Of a stretch of DNA of 64,000 nucleotides, positions 32,975-40,588 are shown piece by piece. The translations under genes and the position numbers were made by a program. Positions within the stretch are counted from its first letter, which is position 1; every line of letters starts with the position of its first letter. Origin of the DNA: Devosia soli. Lineage in GTDB: Bacteria; Pseudomonadota; Alphaproteobacteria; Rhizobiales; Devosiaceae. The stretch is taken from contig NZ_LAJG01000005.1 of the NCBI RefSeq assembly GCF_000970455.1, positions 310,001-374,000 on the forward strand, read 5' to 3'. Below the pieces are notes generated by a model. That model saw nothing but the letters and a program-made list of their open reading frames with translations. It ran no database searches and had not been told where the DNA came from.

Positions 32975-34353
32975 GCTGCGTTTCCGATCCAGTTGGGGAG
33001 CGTCATGGGCACGGCCGGCGAATAGTCGGCGCGCGTGCGGGCCATGCCGCGAATGTTTTCGGCTGATAGGTCGGCCATATGCTCGACCATGGCGGCGGCC
33101 ATGCGCTCAGCGTCCGCTTCTTTGCGGCGCAGGTTTGCCACCACGGCGCCCTCAGTTTCTGCGCTGATGAAATGAACGGTAACTGGCTTCTGCTGTCCGA
33201 AGCGCCAGAACCGGCGCTCTGCCTGATAAATCTGCTCGAAACTGTCGTTGAGCCCGACGAATCCGGTGTCAGCGCAGTGCTGCCAGTTCATGCCGAAACC
33301 GGCGATGCTCGGCTTAGTGATCAGGACGCGGATATTGCCGTCAGTGAAGGCGTTAAGCTTGGCTTCTTTGGCGTCGTCCGAATCCGAACCAGCGACTTCC
33401 ACAGCGCCGGGGATCGATAAGCGCAGTGCCTCGCTCTCTGCGTTCAGGTTGCACCACCAGACGAAAGGTCGGCCTCCTGGCGTGATCGAAGCGGCGAGCT
33501 CGACGCGCTGCGCAACGGTATCGCGGCGCGCGGCAATGCGCTCTTGCATGGTGCGGGCTTCCATAGGGAATAGGAGCCCGGTGTCCATGCTAGGGGCATA
33601 TTCGGCGGCAACGACGTGCTGATGCCGTTTTATGGGCGGCAGATCATAGCCTTCATCGGAATATCCAAGGTCGGAAGGCTTGCGCAGCATGACGGCCCAC
33701 GAGGCCATCCACTTCCAAAACTCAGTTTCGGCATGGCCCTTGAGGCGCCACTTCTGCGTATCGCCACCGTCATGGGTGAAGAACGTCGCGAGCATGTCGG
33801 TGTAAGACATGGCACCAATGAACTCGGCATGATTGCCAAGCTCCATGAAATCGTTCGGCGCCGGTGTCGCTGTCGCCGCAAGGCGGAAAGGAACATCGCG
33901 GCAGTCATTGATCAGCTTTGTTCGATATTTGCCGTCGGTGCTCTTAAGGATCGAGCTTTCATCGAGAGCTACGCCCCCGAGCTCGCCAAGCGCAAAGCGA
34001 TCGAGCTTCTGATAGTTGGTGACCTCGATCACGCCGTCAGACTGCGCTGTGACCACTCGGGCAGGCACGCCGAAACGATCCGCCTCGCGCTCATGCTGAT
34101 GCGACACAGCCAGTGGGGCGAGCAGTAACACCGGCTTGCGGGTATAGCGCGAGACCTCATGCGCCCAGACAAGCTCCATAAGCGTCTTGCCCAAGCCCGT
34201 GCCGGCGAACAGCGCTGCGCGACCGCGGCGCAGTGCCCACTGCGTTATGTCGCGCTGATGCGGGAACATAAAGCTGGGAAGCTCGATCCGTTCGGTGATG
34301 CCGGTCTCTGGATCACTGATCTGCTTTTGGGCAAGGAAGTCGGCGTAGCTCAT
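32971..34353 (-). CDS. SNF2-like DEAD/DEAH helicase/translocase
   Basis: The 460-residue protein has Walker A GTGLGKT (51-57), DESS (131-134) as motif II, TATP (161-164) as motif III and a motif VI QAERRFWRFGQQKP (377-390) of SNF2 type (QxxxRxxRxGQ). It lacks extra recognition domains. It is coupled to the methyltransferase gene. It may remodel DNA during phage replication or modification; exact role unknown. Confidence 0.88.
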   Translation of the reverse strand: MSYADFLAQKQISDPETGITERIELPSFMFPHQRDITQWALRRGRAALFAGTGLGKTLMELVWAHEVSRYTRKPVLLLAPLAVSHQHEREADRFGVPARVVTAQSDGVIEVTNYQKLDRFALGELGGVALDESSILKSTDGKYRTKLINDCRDVPFRLAATATPAPNDFMELGNHAEFIGAMSYTDMLATFFTHDGGDTQKWRLKGHAETEFWKWMASWAVMLRKPSDLGYSDEGYDLPPIKRHQHVVAAEYAPSMDTGLLFPMEARTMQERIAARRDTVAQRVELAASITPGGRPFVWWCNLNAESEALRLSIPGAVEVAGSDSDDAKEAKLNAFTDGNIRVLITKPSIAGFGMNWQHCADTGFVGLNDSFEQIYQAERRFWRFGQQKPVTVHFISAETEGAVVANLRRKEADAERMAAAMVEHMADLSAENIRGMARTRADYSPAVPMTLPNWIGNAA

Positions 34354-34571
34354 TCCCCACCACCCTGCAGCCGCTCCACCATGGCTTTGGCGCGACGGTT
34401 TTCGAGGCTTTGCCGTGCGATCTCACTGAGACCTGATGGGCGTCCGCTTGCTGCTGCTTGGATTGCCTGCTTCCGAGCCTTTTCACTGCGACCGGCCTTT
34501 GACCTGACGAAGCTTGCAAGCTCCCGCTGCCGAGCATTGAATTCGCGGGTCCAGTTGCGGGTGTTGCCCAT
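34350..34571 (-). CDS. Small basic hypothetical protein
   Basis: The 73-residue product (MGNTRNWTREFNARQREL...) is rich in Arg, Ala and Ser and predicted helical. Its stop overlaps the helicase start by ATGA. Unknown family; the coupling suggests a role with the helicase or methyltransferase. Confidence 0.65.
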   Translation of the reverse strand: MGNTRNWTREFNARQRELASFVRSKAGRSEKARKQAIQAAASGRPSGLSEIARQSLENRRAKAMVERLQGGGE

Positions 34572-34573
34572 GA

Positions 34574-34780
34574 TCAGAACTCCAGTTCGATCGCCGGCGG
34601 AGGAGGCTTAGGACGCCCCATTCGCTTCGGCTTGTTTCCTAGGTGGAACTGTCCGCAGTGCGGGCAGCGGTAAGCCTCAAGGGCATGCATGCGCTGACGG
34701 GGTTCGGTCGCTTCCCGATACGTCGCGAAGGCGCGCTTCCCTTGGCATTGCGTGAGTGCGGAACGGCGGACTGTCTTCAT
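34574..34780 (-). CDS. Small zinc-finger-like protein
   Basis: The 68-residue protein has a CPHCGQFHLG knuckle after a basic helical N terminus with AYRCPHCG. This resembles small phage zinc proteins of early regions. The start overlaps the upstream gene region closely. Function unknown. Confidence 0.65.
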   Translation of the reverse strand: MKTVRRSALTQCQGKRAFATYREATEPRQRMHALEAYRCPHCGQFHLGNKPKRMGRPKPPPPAIELEF

Positions 34781-34783
34781 GTC

Positions 34784-35302
34784 TCACCTGCCCCAGCCTC
34801 GCGATTGATCGGCGCGCTCGTCGGCGTCGGTGAAGCGAGCTCCGGGCAGATCCAATCCGCCAAAGCGTTGGACCTCCTCAAAATCCACTTCGCCAAGTTC
34901 GCTCGCCGCCGCAGAGGCAATGATCGCATCAAGGCGTTCCTGACGAGCTTTGAGATGTTGCCTTTCACGGCGGGCCTCCTCGACAGCGATCGCCGTCAGA
35001 TCCTGAATTTCGTAATGGTCGACACGTCGCGCTTCCTTCTTCCAAAGGGCGCGCACTCGACGTTCAGTCCACTGGCGGTTTCGCTCTCTGAGGACTTCTC
35101 GGGGCAAGCTGCGTTCGTGCGCCTTGAGCGCTTCGAAGATTTCATAAATGGCAGTGCCGACGTTTCTGCCCGGTCCAACCGGGAAGGCGTCCTGCATGAT
35201 CGATGCGGCCATACGCACGTCAGTCATGATGCGTCCTGCCTTGGCCGATTTGGCCAAGCTCTTGGCTGACAATTCCACGTCCTTGTTCCTGTCTGCTGGC
35301 AT
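34784..35302 (-). CDS. Helical hypothetical early protein
   Basis: I use ATG 35302 (MPADRNKDVELSAKSLAK), giving 172 residues, although no good ribosome binding site precedes it and the frame extends to 35428. The product is charged and helical (REVLRERNRQWTERRVRALWKKEARR). The 5' part overlaps another frame by 82 bases (see 35220-35603), so the start, or even a natural frameshift, remains open. Confidence 0.6.
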   Translation of the reverse strand: MPADRNKDVELSAKSLAKSAKAGRIMTDVRMAASIMQDAFPVGPGRNVGTAIYEIFEALKAHERSLPREVLRERNRQWTERRVRALWKKEARRVDHYEIQDLTAIAVEEARRERQHLKARQERLDAIIASAAASELGEVDFEEVQRFGGLDLPGARFTDADERADQSRGWGR

Positions 35303-35603
35303 GTTGGGAGCCAGGACAGGACGCAGACGAGGAAAGGCGACGAAGACGATGGATCGACCGGTCAGCGAAGAATTGAGAGCCTTGCTGCGCCGGCAGGAAA
35401 TGCGCGGATCGACGGCGGGAACCGTCAAACCGCACGCGATGCGTTGGGCGAATGACCTCCTCGATAGGGAGGAGGGTTTCGAAAGAGATCATTCGCCCGC
35501 CGGCGGGAGGGAACGTCGCCGGTATGGGAATTACAAAGCCAGGGTGCGCATCATCAGAGCGCGTCCGTTCTTGGCGATAATTGATGGCGGGAAGAGCTGA
35601 CAT
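35220..35603 (-). CDS. Hypothetical protein coupled to small membrane gene
   Basis: The ATG overlaps the upstream TGA (TGATG), which favours real translation. The first 60 residues look protein-like (PPAGGRMISFETLLPIEEVI), but the last 60 are Ser/Arg/Gln-rich and overlap the next gene. Either the gene truly ends here, or the reading shifts into the 34784-35302 frame. Confidence 0.4.
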   Translation of the reverse strand: MSALPAINYRQERTRSDDAHPGFVIPIPATFPPAGGRMISFETLLPIEEVIRPTHRVRFDGSRRRSAHFLPAQQGSQFFADRSIHRLRRLSSSASCPGSQHASRQEQGRGIVSQELGQIGQGRTHHD

Positions 35604-35794
35604 CAGTCGTCGCCCCGCGCCTTACGCTCGAGCGCGCCGAACACGAGCAGCGCAACCGGCAGCGAAATCACAATACAGCCCAGCAGCAGGCCGGCGCCTC
35701 GCGCGATCAGTAGGCAAAAGCCAAGAGCCGCAGCGAACACCCAGAGGGCAAATGCAAAGTCCGACAGAAAGCGAGCTGTGTGGCGCGAGGTCAT
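35603..35794 (-). CDS. Small two-pass membrane protein
   Basis: The 63-residue protein has two hydrophobic segments (about 10-28 and 33-53, LLLGCIVISLPVALLVFGAL) and a charged tail (ERKARGDD). Coupled by ATGA to the GapR/ParB-like gene. Could be a superinfection-exclusion membrane protein, but no family signature is seen. Confidence 0.6.
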   Translation of the reverse strand: MTSRHTARFLSDFAFALWVFAAALGFCLLIARGAGLLLGCIVISLPVALLVFGALERKARGDD

Positions 35795-36906
35795 ACCGCA
35801 AGCTCCGCAACTGCTTTGATGATCTCGCGCTTGCGCTCTGGCGCCAGCACAGAAAGCCGCTGAACAACAAGCTGCTTTTCGCGATCGGTCATGATCCGGC
35901 CGGCCATATTCCAGCGGATGCAGTCCATCAGCGGATCGCTGCCGTCATACTGGACGACCTGGTATTCCGTGGAGTGACCGTCGAGCCCGATGGCGCCGCG
36001 CGCCGTCATATACCGGGCCCAGCCATCGAGGATCGAATTGCCGATCTTGACGATCGGGGCCGCCTTGGCGCCGGCGATGTCATCGGCGATGACGACGATG
36101 TCCTGCCCCAGCGTGCCGAAGGCAGTGGAATAGGGATGGCGCTCTACACCTTCAGGCGGAGTGCTTTCCCATACGACGACGCCAGGGGCAGCATAGAGGG
36201 AGGCCGGAGCGGCAGAGGCCGAAGCCTCCACCGACTTACCCGCAACGTCGGCATTATCGCAGAGCGCCGACTGTCCCTGCCCTTCCGGGGTTTCTGCCCG
36301 GTGCGATTCCTGAATTTCTGCGTCAAGACCGGCGCCGACGCTCGCCCTACTCGCATCTGCCGTCACACCGTCGGCAGGCGTCTCAATGTCCTGCTCAGTC
36401 GTGCCGCCGTCTGTGGATGCTTTCGCTTCGGGATTTGGTGCGACCTGATCGTTGCTTGGGGACGAGTGCACGACCAGGTCGCTTCCAGCCGCTTTGGTCG
36501 GCTGGTTTTTGGTGAGATCATTTTGCTTGTTCGACAAGTCGCTCTTTGGAGCGATGTTGGCGGCCTCGACGATGGCGAGGGCTGGATTCGATCGAAGTGT
36601 CGCCACGGTCGTCTTGGCGGGAAATTCTTCAATGTTTTCTACGCGTGCGTGCGCGGAGCTTTTTTCGGAGGCATGAACGGCATCCCAATACAGGTCAAAG
36701 ACCGTGTCCTGCTCCTCGCGCTCGTCAGCGGGAAGGCGGCGCTTCTGGATGACCTTGCGCAGTTGCTTGGTGTCGAACCCGGAAGATTTTGCTTCCTTGT
36801 AGACTTCAGACTTGTCCGCGTTGAGCGCAACGATCTCGTCTTCGAGGCTTTCGATGCGGCGAACGAAATCCTTCAGTTTGTCCTGAGCAAGGTTTGTGTC
36901 GGCCAT
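35791..36906 (-). CDS. GapR (DUF2312) domain fused to ParB-like domain
   Basis: Residues 1-80 match GapR, the alphaproteobacterial protein that binds overtwisted DNA: LKDFVRRIESLEDEIVALNADKSEVYKEAK then FDTKQLRKVIQKRR. A disordered linker of about 170 residues follows. Residues about 255-350 read like a ParB/Srx-type domain: HPYSTAF, SILDGWARYM (292-301), QYDGSDPLMDCIRWNMAGRIMTDREKQLVVQRL. Host GapR is about 90 residues and stands alone. The fusion suggests a phage DNA-topology or partition protein. Nuclease or CTPase activity is not shown by sequence. Confidence 0.8.
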   Translation of the reverse strand: MADTNLAQDKLKDFVRRIESLEDEIVALNADKSEVYKEAKSSGFDTKQLRKVIQKRRLPADEREEQDTVFDLYWDAVHASEKSSAHARVENIEEFPAKTTVATLRSNPALAIVEAANIAPKSDLSNKQNDLTKNQPTKAAGSDLVVHSSPSNDQVAPNPEAKASTDGGTTEQDIETPADGVTADASRASVGAGLDAEIQESHRAETPEGQGQSALCDNADVAGKSVEASASAAPASLYAAPGVVVWESTPPEGVERHPYSTAFGTLGQDIVVIADDIAGAKAAPIVKIGNSILDGWARYMTARGAIGLDGHSTEYQVVQYDGSDPLMDCIRWNMAGRIMTDREKQLVVQRLSVLAPERKREIIKAVAELAV

Positions 36907-36909
36907 GGC

Positions 36910-37263
36910 CTATCTCCCCACTACAGCGAGAGATTGATTGCGGCCCTTGATTTTCCGCATGGCGCCGCGAGCTACGAGCTGATGGACGCCCCGATGAACG
37001 GCCGACTTACTGGACAAGCCAAGCCCGGCGCCGATCTGGTCATAAGTCGGGGAATAACCATGCTCGTCGATGAAGGCTTCGACGAAGGCCAGCATCTTGG
37101 ATTGGCTCTCGTTGAGGCCATAACCTTGAACCTTCTGCTCGGCTTCCACGGCCATGATGATCCTGGCCGTGTATTCGAGATCGTCGCGAACGTTGCGGTG
37201 CGCATCCATGAGGATAGCAGCACGCTCGGCAATGCTGGCGGGGATATCGGAAGGAAGGGTCAT
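36910..37263 (-). CDS. LexA-type DNA-binding domain protein, no peptidase domain
   Basis: Residues 52-115 match the LexA winged helix (LNESQSKMLAFVEAFIDEHGYSPTYDQIGAGLGLSSKSAVHRGVHQLVARGAMRK). The autocleavage domain is missing. It could occupy LexA-like boxes without being cleaved in the SOS response. It overlaps the Cro-like gene by ATGA. Confidence 0.8.
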   Translation of the reverse strand: MTLPSDIPASIAERAAILMDAHRNVRDDLEYTARIIMAVEAEQKVQGYGLNESQSKMLAFVEAFIDEHGYSPTYDQIGAGLGLSSKSAVHRGVHQLVARGAMRKIKGRNQSLAVVGR

Positions 37264-37460
37264 GCTGCGGCTCCCTCAGACTTTGAGGCGAAATCCGCAA
37301 ACGTGACCTGGCCTTCAGTGGCCTTCTCGATTTCAGCAATGACGGAGAGCGTCAGATGATCGCCATTCATGTAGCGATGCACCTGCTGGCGGCTCTTTTT
37401 GATCCGCTTTGCGAAGTCGGTTACGGTGGTGTGTTGCCGGATATACGCTTCAAGCTGCAT
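37260..37460 (-). CDS. Cro-like HTH repressor
   Basis: Starting at ATG 37460 the product has 66 residues: MQLEAYIRQHTTVTDFAKRIKKSRQQVHRYMNGDHLTLSVIAEIEKATEG, a short XRE/Cro fold. The 5' extension in the frame to 37496 is unlikely since it runs into the operator. The operator 37460-37478 touches the start codon, and there is no normal ribosome binding site, so it may be leaderless. It heads the leftward early genes. Confidence 0.8.
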   Translation of the reverse strand: MQLEAYIRQHTTVTDFAKRIKKSRQQVHRYMNGDHLTLSVIAEIEKATEGQVTFADFASKSEGAAA

Positions 37461-37478
37461 GTAACAATTTCTGCTACA
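37460..37478. promoter_or_regulatory. Operator palindrome 1 (repressor/Cro gap)
   Basis: TGTAACA-ATTTC-TGCTACA is a 7-5-7 inverted repeat with six of seven arm pairs. It overlaps the cro-like start and should block its transcription when bound. Confidence 0.7.
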
Positions 37479-37502
37479 ACTTGGAGCGCACGTCAAGCAC
37501 TA

Positions 37503-37521
37503 TGTAACATTTTTTGGCATA
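37503..37521. promoter_or_regulatory. Operator half-site/weak palindrome 2
   Basis: TGTAACA-TTTTT-TGGCATA keeps one full arm and a degenerate second arm with the same 7-5-7 spacing, 43 bases from operator 1. It lies between the divergent repressor and cro-like genes. Confidence 0.5.
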
Positions 37522-37522
37522 G

Positions 37523-37556
37523 ATGCGACATTCGCCATGCTGGATAGATGTCGCAT
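37523..37556. promoter_or_regulatory. Inverted repeat before repressor start
   Basis: ATGCGACA (37523-37530) and TGTCGCAT (37549-37556) form perfect 8-base arms with an 18-base spacer, the second arm covering the ATG at 37555. It might be a site for another regulator or an mRNA hairpin over the start. Confidence 0.4.
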
Positions 37557-38277
37557 GGCAAACTGGCTTGAACCGTTCATCAAAAATTCGCCCGTCGCTT
37601 CGCAGGAAGCGCTTGCGGATCTGCTCGGTGTTTCCCGCGCCACGGTGAACCGGCTAGCCAATGATCACAGCAAGCTCAAGCGCGACCGCGCGGAACTGAT
37701 GGCGCCACACCTGGGCGTGACAGCTGAGGATCTGATGCTGAACCGGCTGCCTTGGGAGGCGAAGACAAGTGCGCCACCTGATGGCGAGCACATCAGGCGC
37801 GGCCTTCCGCTGGGCTCAGCGATCGTCGTGGCCACGGTAGAGGCCGGCGCCTGGCGCGAGGTTGATGAGTTCGACCAGTCAGACCCGGAATGGGTAGCGG
37901 TCCCGCCAGATGACAAATACCCCGACGCCACCCAGGACGTTTACAACGTAGCCGGCGACAGCATGAATGCGCTGCAGCCTCATCCGATCACGCCCGGGTC
38001 GCGCGTCGTTGCGATCCGCTATGATGAGATCGCTTCTCGCGCGCCGCTGCGCGACGGTCTAGTGGTTGTGGTGCAGCGCTCGAGGAACGGCGGTCAGGAG
38101 CGCGAGCTCACCGTGAAGCAAGTGGCCTGGTTCGATGACCGGATTGAGTTCCAACCCAGGTCCACCAATCCTAAGCACAAGCCCATCGTTGTTGAGCATG
38201 ACAGCTGGGAAGACAATGGGGTCGAGGTCGCCATCGTGGGGCTGGTGAGGGATATTATCCATAGGTTGCCGGGATGA
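37555..38277 (+). CDS. CI/LexA-type prophage repressor (S24 peptidase)
   Basis: From ATG 37555 (MANWLEPF) the protein has 240 residues; an ATG six codons earlier is possible. The N-terminal 60 residues are an HTH (SQEALADLLGVSRATVNRLANDHSKL). The C-terminal S24 domain has VEAGAW with the Ala-Gly cut site (97-98), Ser136 in AGDSMNA and Lys188 in LTVKQVAW. RecA-triggered self-cleavage would induce the prophage. It is divergent from the cro-like gene and its operators. Confidence 0.9.
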   Translation: MANWLEPFIKNSPVASQEALADLLGVSRATVNRLANDHSKLKRDRAELMAPHLGVTAEDLMLNRLPWEAKTSAPPDGEHIRRGLPLGSAIVVATVEAGAWREVDEFDQSDPEWVAVPPDDKYPDATQDVYNVAGDSMNALQPHPITPGSRVVAIRYDEIASRAPLRDGLVVVVQRSRNGGQERELTVKQVAWFDDRIEFQPRSTNPKHKPIVVEHDSWEDNGVEVAIVGLVRDIIHRLPG

Positions 38278-38326
38278 CCGGACGCGTGAATCAGGCAAGT
38301 TTACCGAACCTTAACTTGCTCGACAG

Positions 38327-38860
38327 ATGGTGTTGACATATATGTCCACACGTGACGTCATTCGAGAGTGTGTAGATGCCGGAGAACTGTACCGAATAAC
38401 CCCTCGATTGCCAGGGACACCAGTGATGCGGGAGGTGTTTGCTACCCCGGACGTATACAGGTTCCTGAATGGTAAGACTGACAACGTCCGCCGGGAACTT
38501 GCGAAACGAGCTGCGGATTCGCGCGTAGCGATCGACCGGTTCATTGCCGGAGCAAGCGTCACTGTTGGGATGGACCCCTTTGACAAAGCTGCGCGTTGTC
38601 AACTTGCCAGAAATTACCCGCCCAACGATGGGATATGGGATTTCAGAATACGCGACCCCAAACCACATGTCCGCATTTTTGGCGGGTTTGCGGAGCGCGA
38701 CGTGTTTGTGGCTCTCGATTATCGAAATCGGGATGCATTGGATTTTGACGGCGCTGTCGCCACCATGGTGCTTCTCTGGAAGGACATGTTCGACAGCTAT
38801 CAACCAGTAACGGGAGACAACATTAATGCTTACCTATCAGATAAGTGGACCCCTGTCTGA
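38327..38860 (+). CDS. Toxin-like protein (RelE/HigB, Gp49-like) of TA-like pair
   Basis: The 177-residue frame begins at ATG 38327 or, more likely, 38342 (MSTRDVIRECVDAGEL). Its C-terminal half (NDGIWDFRIRDPKPHVRIFGGFAERDVFVALDYRNRD) has the WDFRI..RIFG..VAL.YR look of phage-derived Gp49/HigB toxins, but the protein is longer than usual. The next gene encodes an XRE protein and overlaps by 35 bases, the common toxin-antitoxin arrangement. Confidence 0.6.
   Translation: MVLTYMSTRDVIRECVDAGELYRITPRLPGTPVMREVFATPDVYRFLNGKTDNVRRELAKRAADSRVAIDRFIAGASVTVGMDPFDKAARCQLARNYPPNDGIWDFRIRDPKPHVRIFGGFAERDVFVALDYRNRDALDFDGAVATMVLLWKDMFDSYQPVTGDNINAYLSDKWTPV
38335..38346. promoter_or_regulatory. 12-bp perfect palindrome at toxin-like gene start
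   Basis: GACATATATGTC is self-complementary and covers the second ATG (38342) of the next gene. A preceding TTGACA is formed with its first bases. It may be an operator for the XRE protein of the same operon. Confidence 0.45.
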
Positions 38861-39269
38861 GCCGGAGGGCAATGATCCCGTAGATCCGTTTGACATTCAT
38901 TATATGGGCGCCAACTCCCGTCACCTTGCTCATGAACTGATCGTAGCGGCTTTCAAGAAAAGCGGACTTACGAAAGCTGAAGTAGCTAAGCGACTGGGGT
39001 GGAAAGATCGTTCGCGGATTAGCAAGCTTCTGAACGTGCCTGCCAATATTACCGTGGAGACGCTAGGGGAGCTTCTGTTTGTTATAGACGGGAGTGAGCC
39101 CAACTATTCCCAAAACTGGCCCTGCCGAGCGCAACACGGCAACGGTGGCCACCCGGAATGGCTAAAAGTGCCCGGAGCAACCACGACGACGTCAACTAGC
39201 CCAGCGAAAGTATTTTACTCCCAGGAAGCGAAAGCGAAAATCACCCGCACCTCAGAGGCGGCACTGTGA
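38826..39269 (+). CDS. XRE-family antitoxin-like protein
   Basis: Residues about 32-85 form an XRE HTH (NSRHLAHELIVAAFKKSGLTKAEVAKRLGWKDRSRISKLLN). An N-terminal PFDIHYMG segment and a Thr/Ser-rich tail flank it. The start lies inside the toxin-like gene. The stop overlaps the next start (ATGA), making a three-gene operon. Confidence 0.68.
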   Translation: MLTYQISGPLSEPEGNDPVDPFDIHYMGANSRHLAHELIVAAFKKSGLTKAEVAKRLGWKDRSRISKLLNVPANITVETLGELLFVIDGSEPNYSQNWPCRAQHGNGGHPEWLKVPGATTTTSTSPAKVFYSQEAKAKITRTSEAAL

Positions 39270-39658
39270 AGCCAAAGTACACTGTCGTCTTCTGTGATGA
39301 CATCCGTCAGGAGACTTCTGGTAAGAACATTCTGATCGGGGTGTATAGTGGCGACTTATTGCCTGCAGTTGTTCCAGGCAGCTTCCCGCTGTCAGTGTAC
39401 ATCAAAGTACAAGGGCTCTCCGGCCATCACCGTTTTCGGATGAAACTCACCTCGCCAAACGGCCACATCGCTATGGAAATCGAAGATGAAGTTGAATTCG
39501 TGCCGGAATCTGACAGCCTCCCCTTGTCATTCCAGAATGCAGTCATCCAGGTAGAATCTGCAGGCAAAATAACGGTAGAATTTACGCTCGACGACAATGA
39601 TCCCGAGATTATTGGCGAGCTGGCCGTGCACATACCTCAGACATCTCCCGCTGCTTAA
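39266..39658 (+). CDS. DUF6941-like hypothetical protein
   Basis: The N terminus (TVVFCDDIRQETSGKNILIGVYSGDL) matches small conserved proteins of the DUF6941 type as I know them; the remainder is beta-rich (RFRMKLTSPNGHIAMEIEDEV). These proteins have no established function and often lie in mobile DNA. Coupled to the XRE gene. Confidence 0.65.
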   Translation: MKPKYTVVFCDDIRQETSGKNILIGVYSGDLLPAVVPGSFPLSVYIKVQGLSGHHRFRMKLTSPNGHIAMEIEDEVEFVPESDSLPLSFQNAVIQVESAGKITVEFTLDDNDPEIIGELAVHIPQTSPAA

Positions 39659-39945
39659 TGTTGCTCCCCCGGGGCCGGGTTAGAATTGCTATTCAAACGT
39701 CCGTACATCGCCATGCGTCGCCAGTACGACCGGATCATCGAAGTCGCCGGTATCAGCGTCCCCAGTGCGAGAAAAGCGATGACCGCTTGTCGCCTTGCCG
39801 CCGTTGACTGCGCCCATCGAAGGCACTCCGCTTCCGAAGTAGCCACCCTCGCCTCATCTGCCACCAGGCTCTTGCCCATCTTCCTGTAACTCTGCACCAC
39901 GTAATGGGTGACGCGGCTGTTGTGGTCTATGCGAGCGACTTGCAT
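39655..39945 (-). CDS. Small membrane-associated hypothetical protein
   Basis: From ATG 39945, which overlaps the upstream TGA, the product has 96 residues (MQVARIDHNSRVTHYVVQSY). A hydrophobic segment (AVIAFLALGTLIPATSM) near residues 62-78 could span the membrane. It converges with the DUF6941-like gene. Unknown role. Confidence 0.55.
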   Translation of the reverse strand: MQVARIDHNSRVTHYVVQSYRKMGKSLVADEARVATSEAECLRWAQSTAARRQAVIAFLALGTLIPATSMIRSYWRRMAMYGRLNSNSNPAPGEQH

Positions 39946-40256
39946 CAGTGGCTCCTGGTCTTGTCTGGATCGAATGTTCGAAGCGCTTGCTGGATCCGCG
40001 GGACGGTTTCGGGCTTGAGGTTGCACATGATCATCATGTCGTCGTGCGACGCTTCGCCCGGCTCTGCTGGCCGGTTCATGATCGGAATAACCGTGAACTC
40101 ATCGTCATCGGCGAAGGGTCCGAACGGCTCAATGCGGAAGCGATAGCCGGGGAACTCATCGCCAAGATAGGTTAGAAGCCGGGCTTCGGCCCACTCAACC
40201 GCCTTGCCCAGCCCGGCCGGCGCAATGACGATAAACTCGTTCACTTCACGCTGCAC
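39945..40256 (-). CDS. Hypothetical protein of leftward small operon
   Basis: The 103-residue protein (MQREVNEFIVIAPAGLGKAVEWAEARLL...) is alpha/beta in look with PGYRFRIEPFGPFADDDEFTVIPIMNRP. It overlaps its upstream gene by 11 bases and its downstream gene by one. Not recognised. Confidence 0.65.
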   Translation of the reverse strand: MQREVNEFIVIAPAGLGKAVEWAEARLLTYLGDEFPGYRFRIEPFGPFADDDEFTVIPIMNRPAEPGEASHDDMMIMCNLKPETVPRIQQALRTFDPDKTRSH

Positions 40257-40470
40257 GGTTCGCCTCCGACGTCTTGAATGCCACGATCTCGGCGCCCTCC
40301 GCTTCGCACTTCGGGCAGCGGAAAGGCAGGTCGCGGATTTCGGGATGCTCCATCAATTCATCTCCATCGACAGGCATGGGCCGCCCCGGCGGGAGAGCCA
40401 CGGTTTTTTGGTAAAGCTTCGCGCATCCGCCACAGCGGACGTGCAGCAAGATCGATGCTCCGTCACACAT
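40246..40470 (-). CDS. Zinc-ribbon-like hypothetical protein
   Basis: ATG 40470 gives 74 residues; a GTG three codons earlier is an alternative. Two Cys pairs (VRCGGCAKLYQK and PFRCPKCEAEGAEIVAFK) form a typical zinc ribbon. It heads a three-gene leftward unit and is divergent from the rightward early arm, so the operators at 40564-40614 may also affect it. Confidence 0.65.
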   Translation of the reverse strand: MCDGASILLHVRCGGCAKLYQKTVALPPGRPMPVDGDELMEHPEIRDLPFRCPKCEAEGAEIVAFKTSEANRAA

Positions 40471-40563
40471 AACAGTCACTCGCGTTCACGTTCTGTTCTT
40501 ATTAAGCATCCACCCCGAGAAAGAGTCGAGTCGCAAAACGGGTAAAATGCACACGTTCAATCG

Positions 40564-40582
40564 TGTTACACTTTTTGCTACA
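40564..40582. promoter_or_regulatory. Operator palindrome 3 (rightward arm)
   Basis: TGTTACA-CTTTT-TGCTACA has the same arm sequence and 7-5-7 spacing as operator 1 at 37460-37478. It lies immediately upstream of the promoter at 40589. Confidence 0.72.
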
Positions 40583-40588
40583 TCTATG

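Noticed and set aside
35581-37359. Plus-strand open frame (592 codons) opposite the GapR/ParB-like gene
   Set aside because: The minus strand has coupled genes with recognised domains; the plus frame crosses them all.
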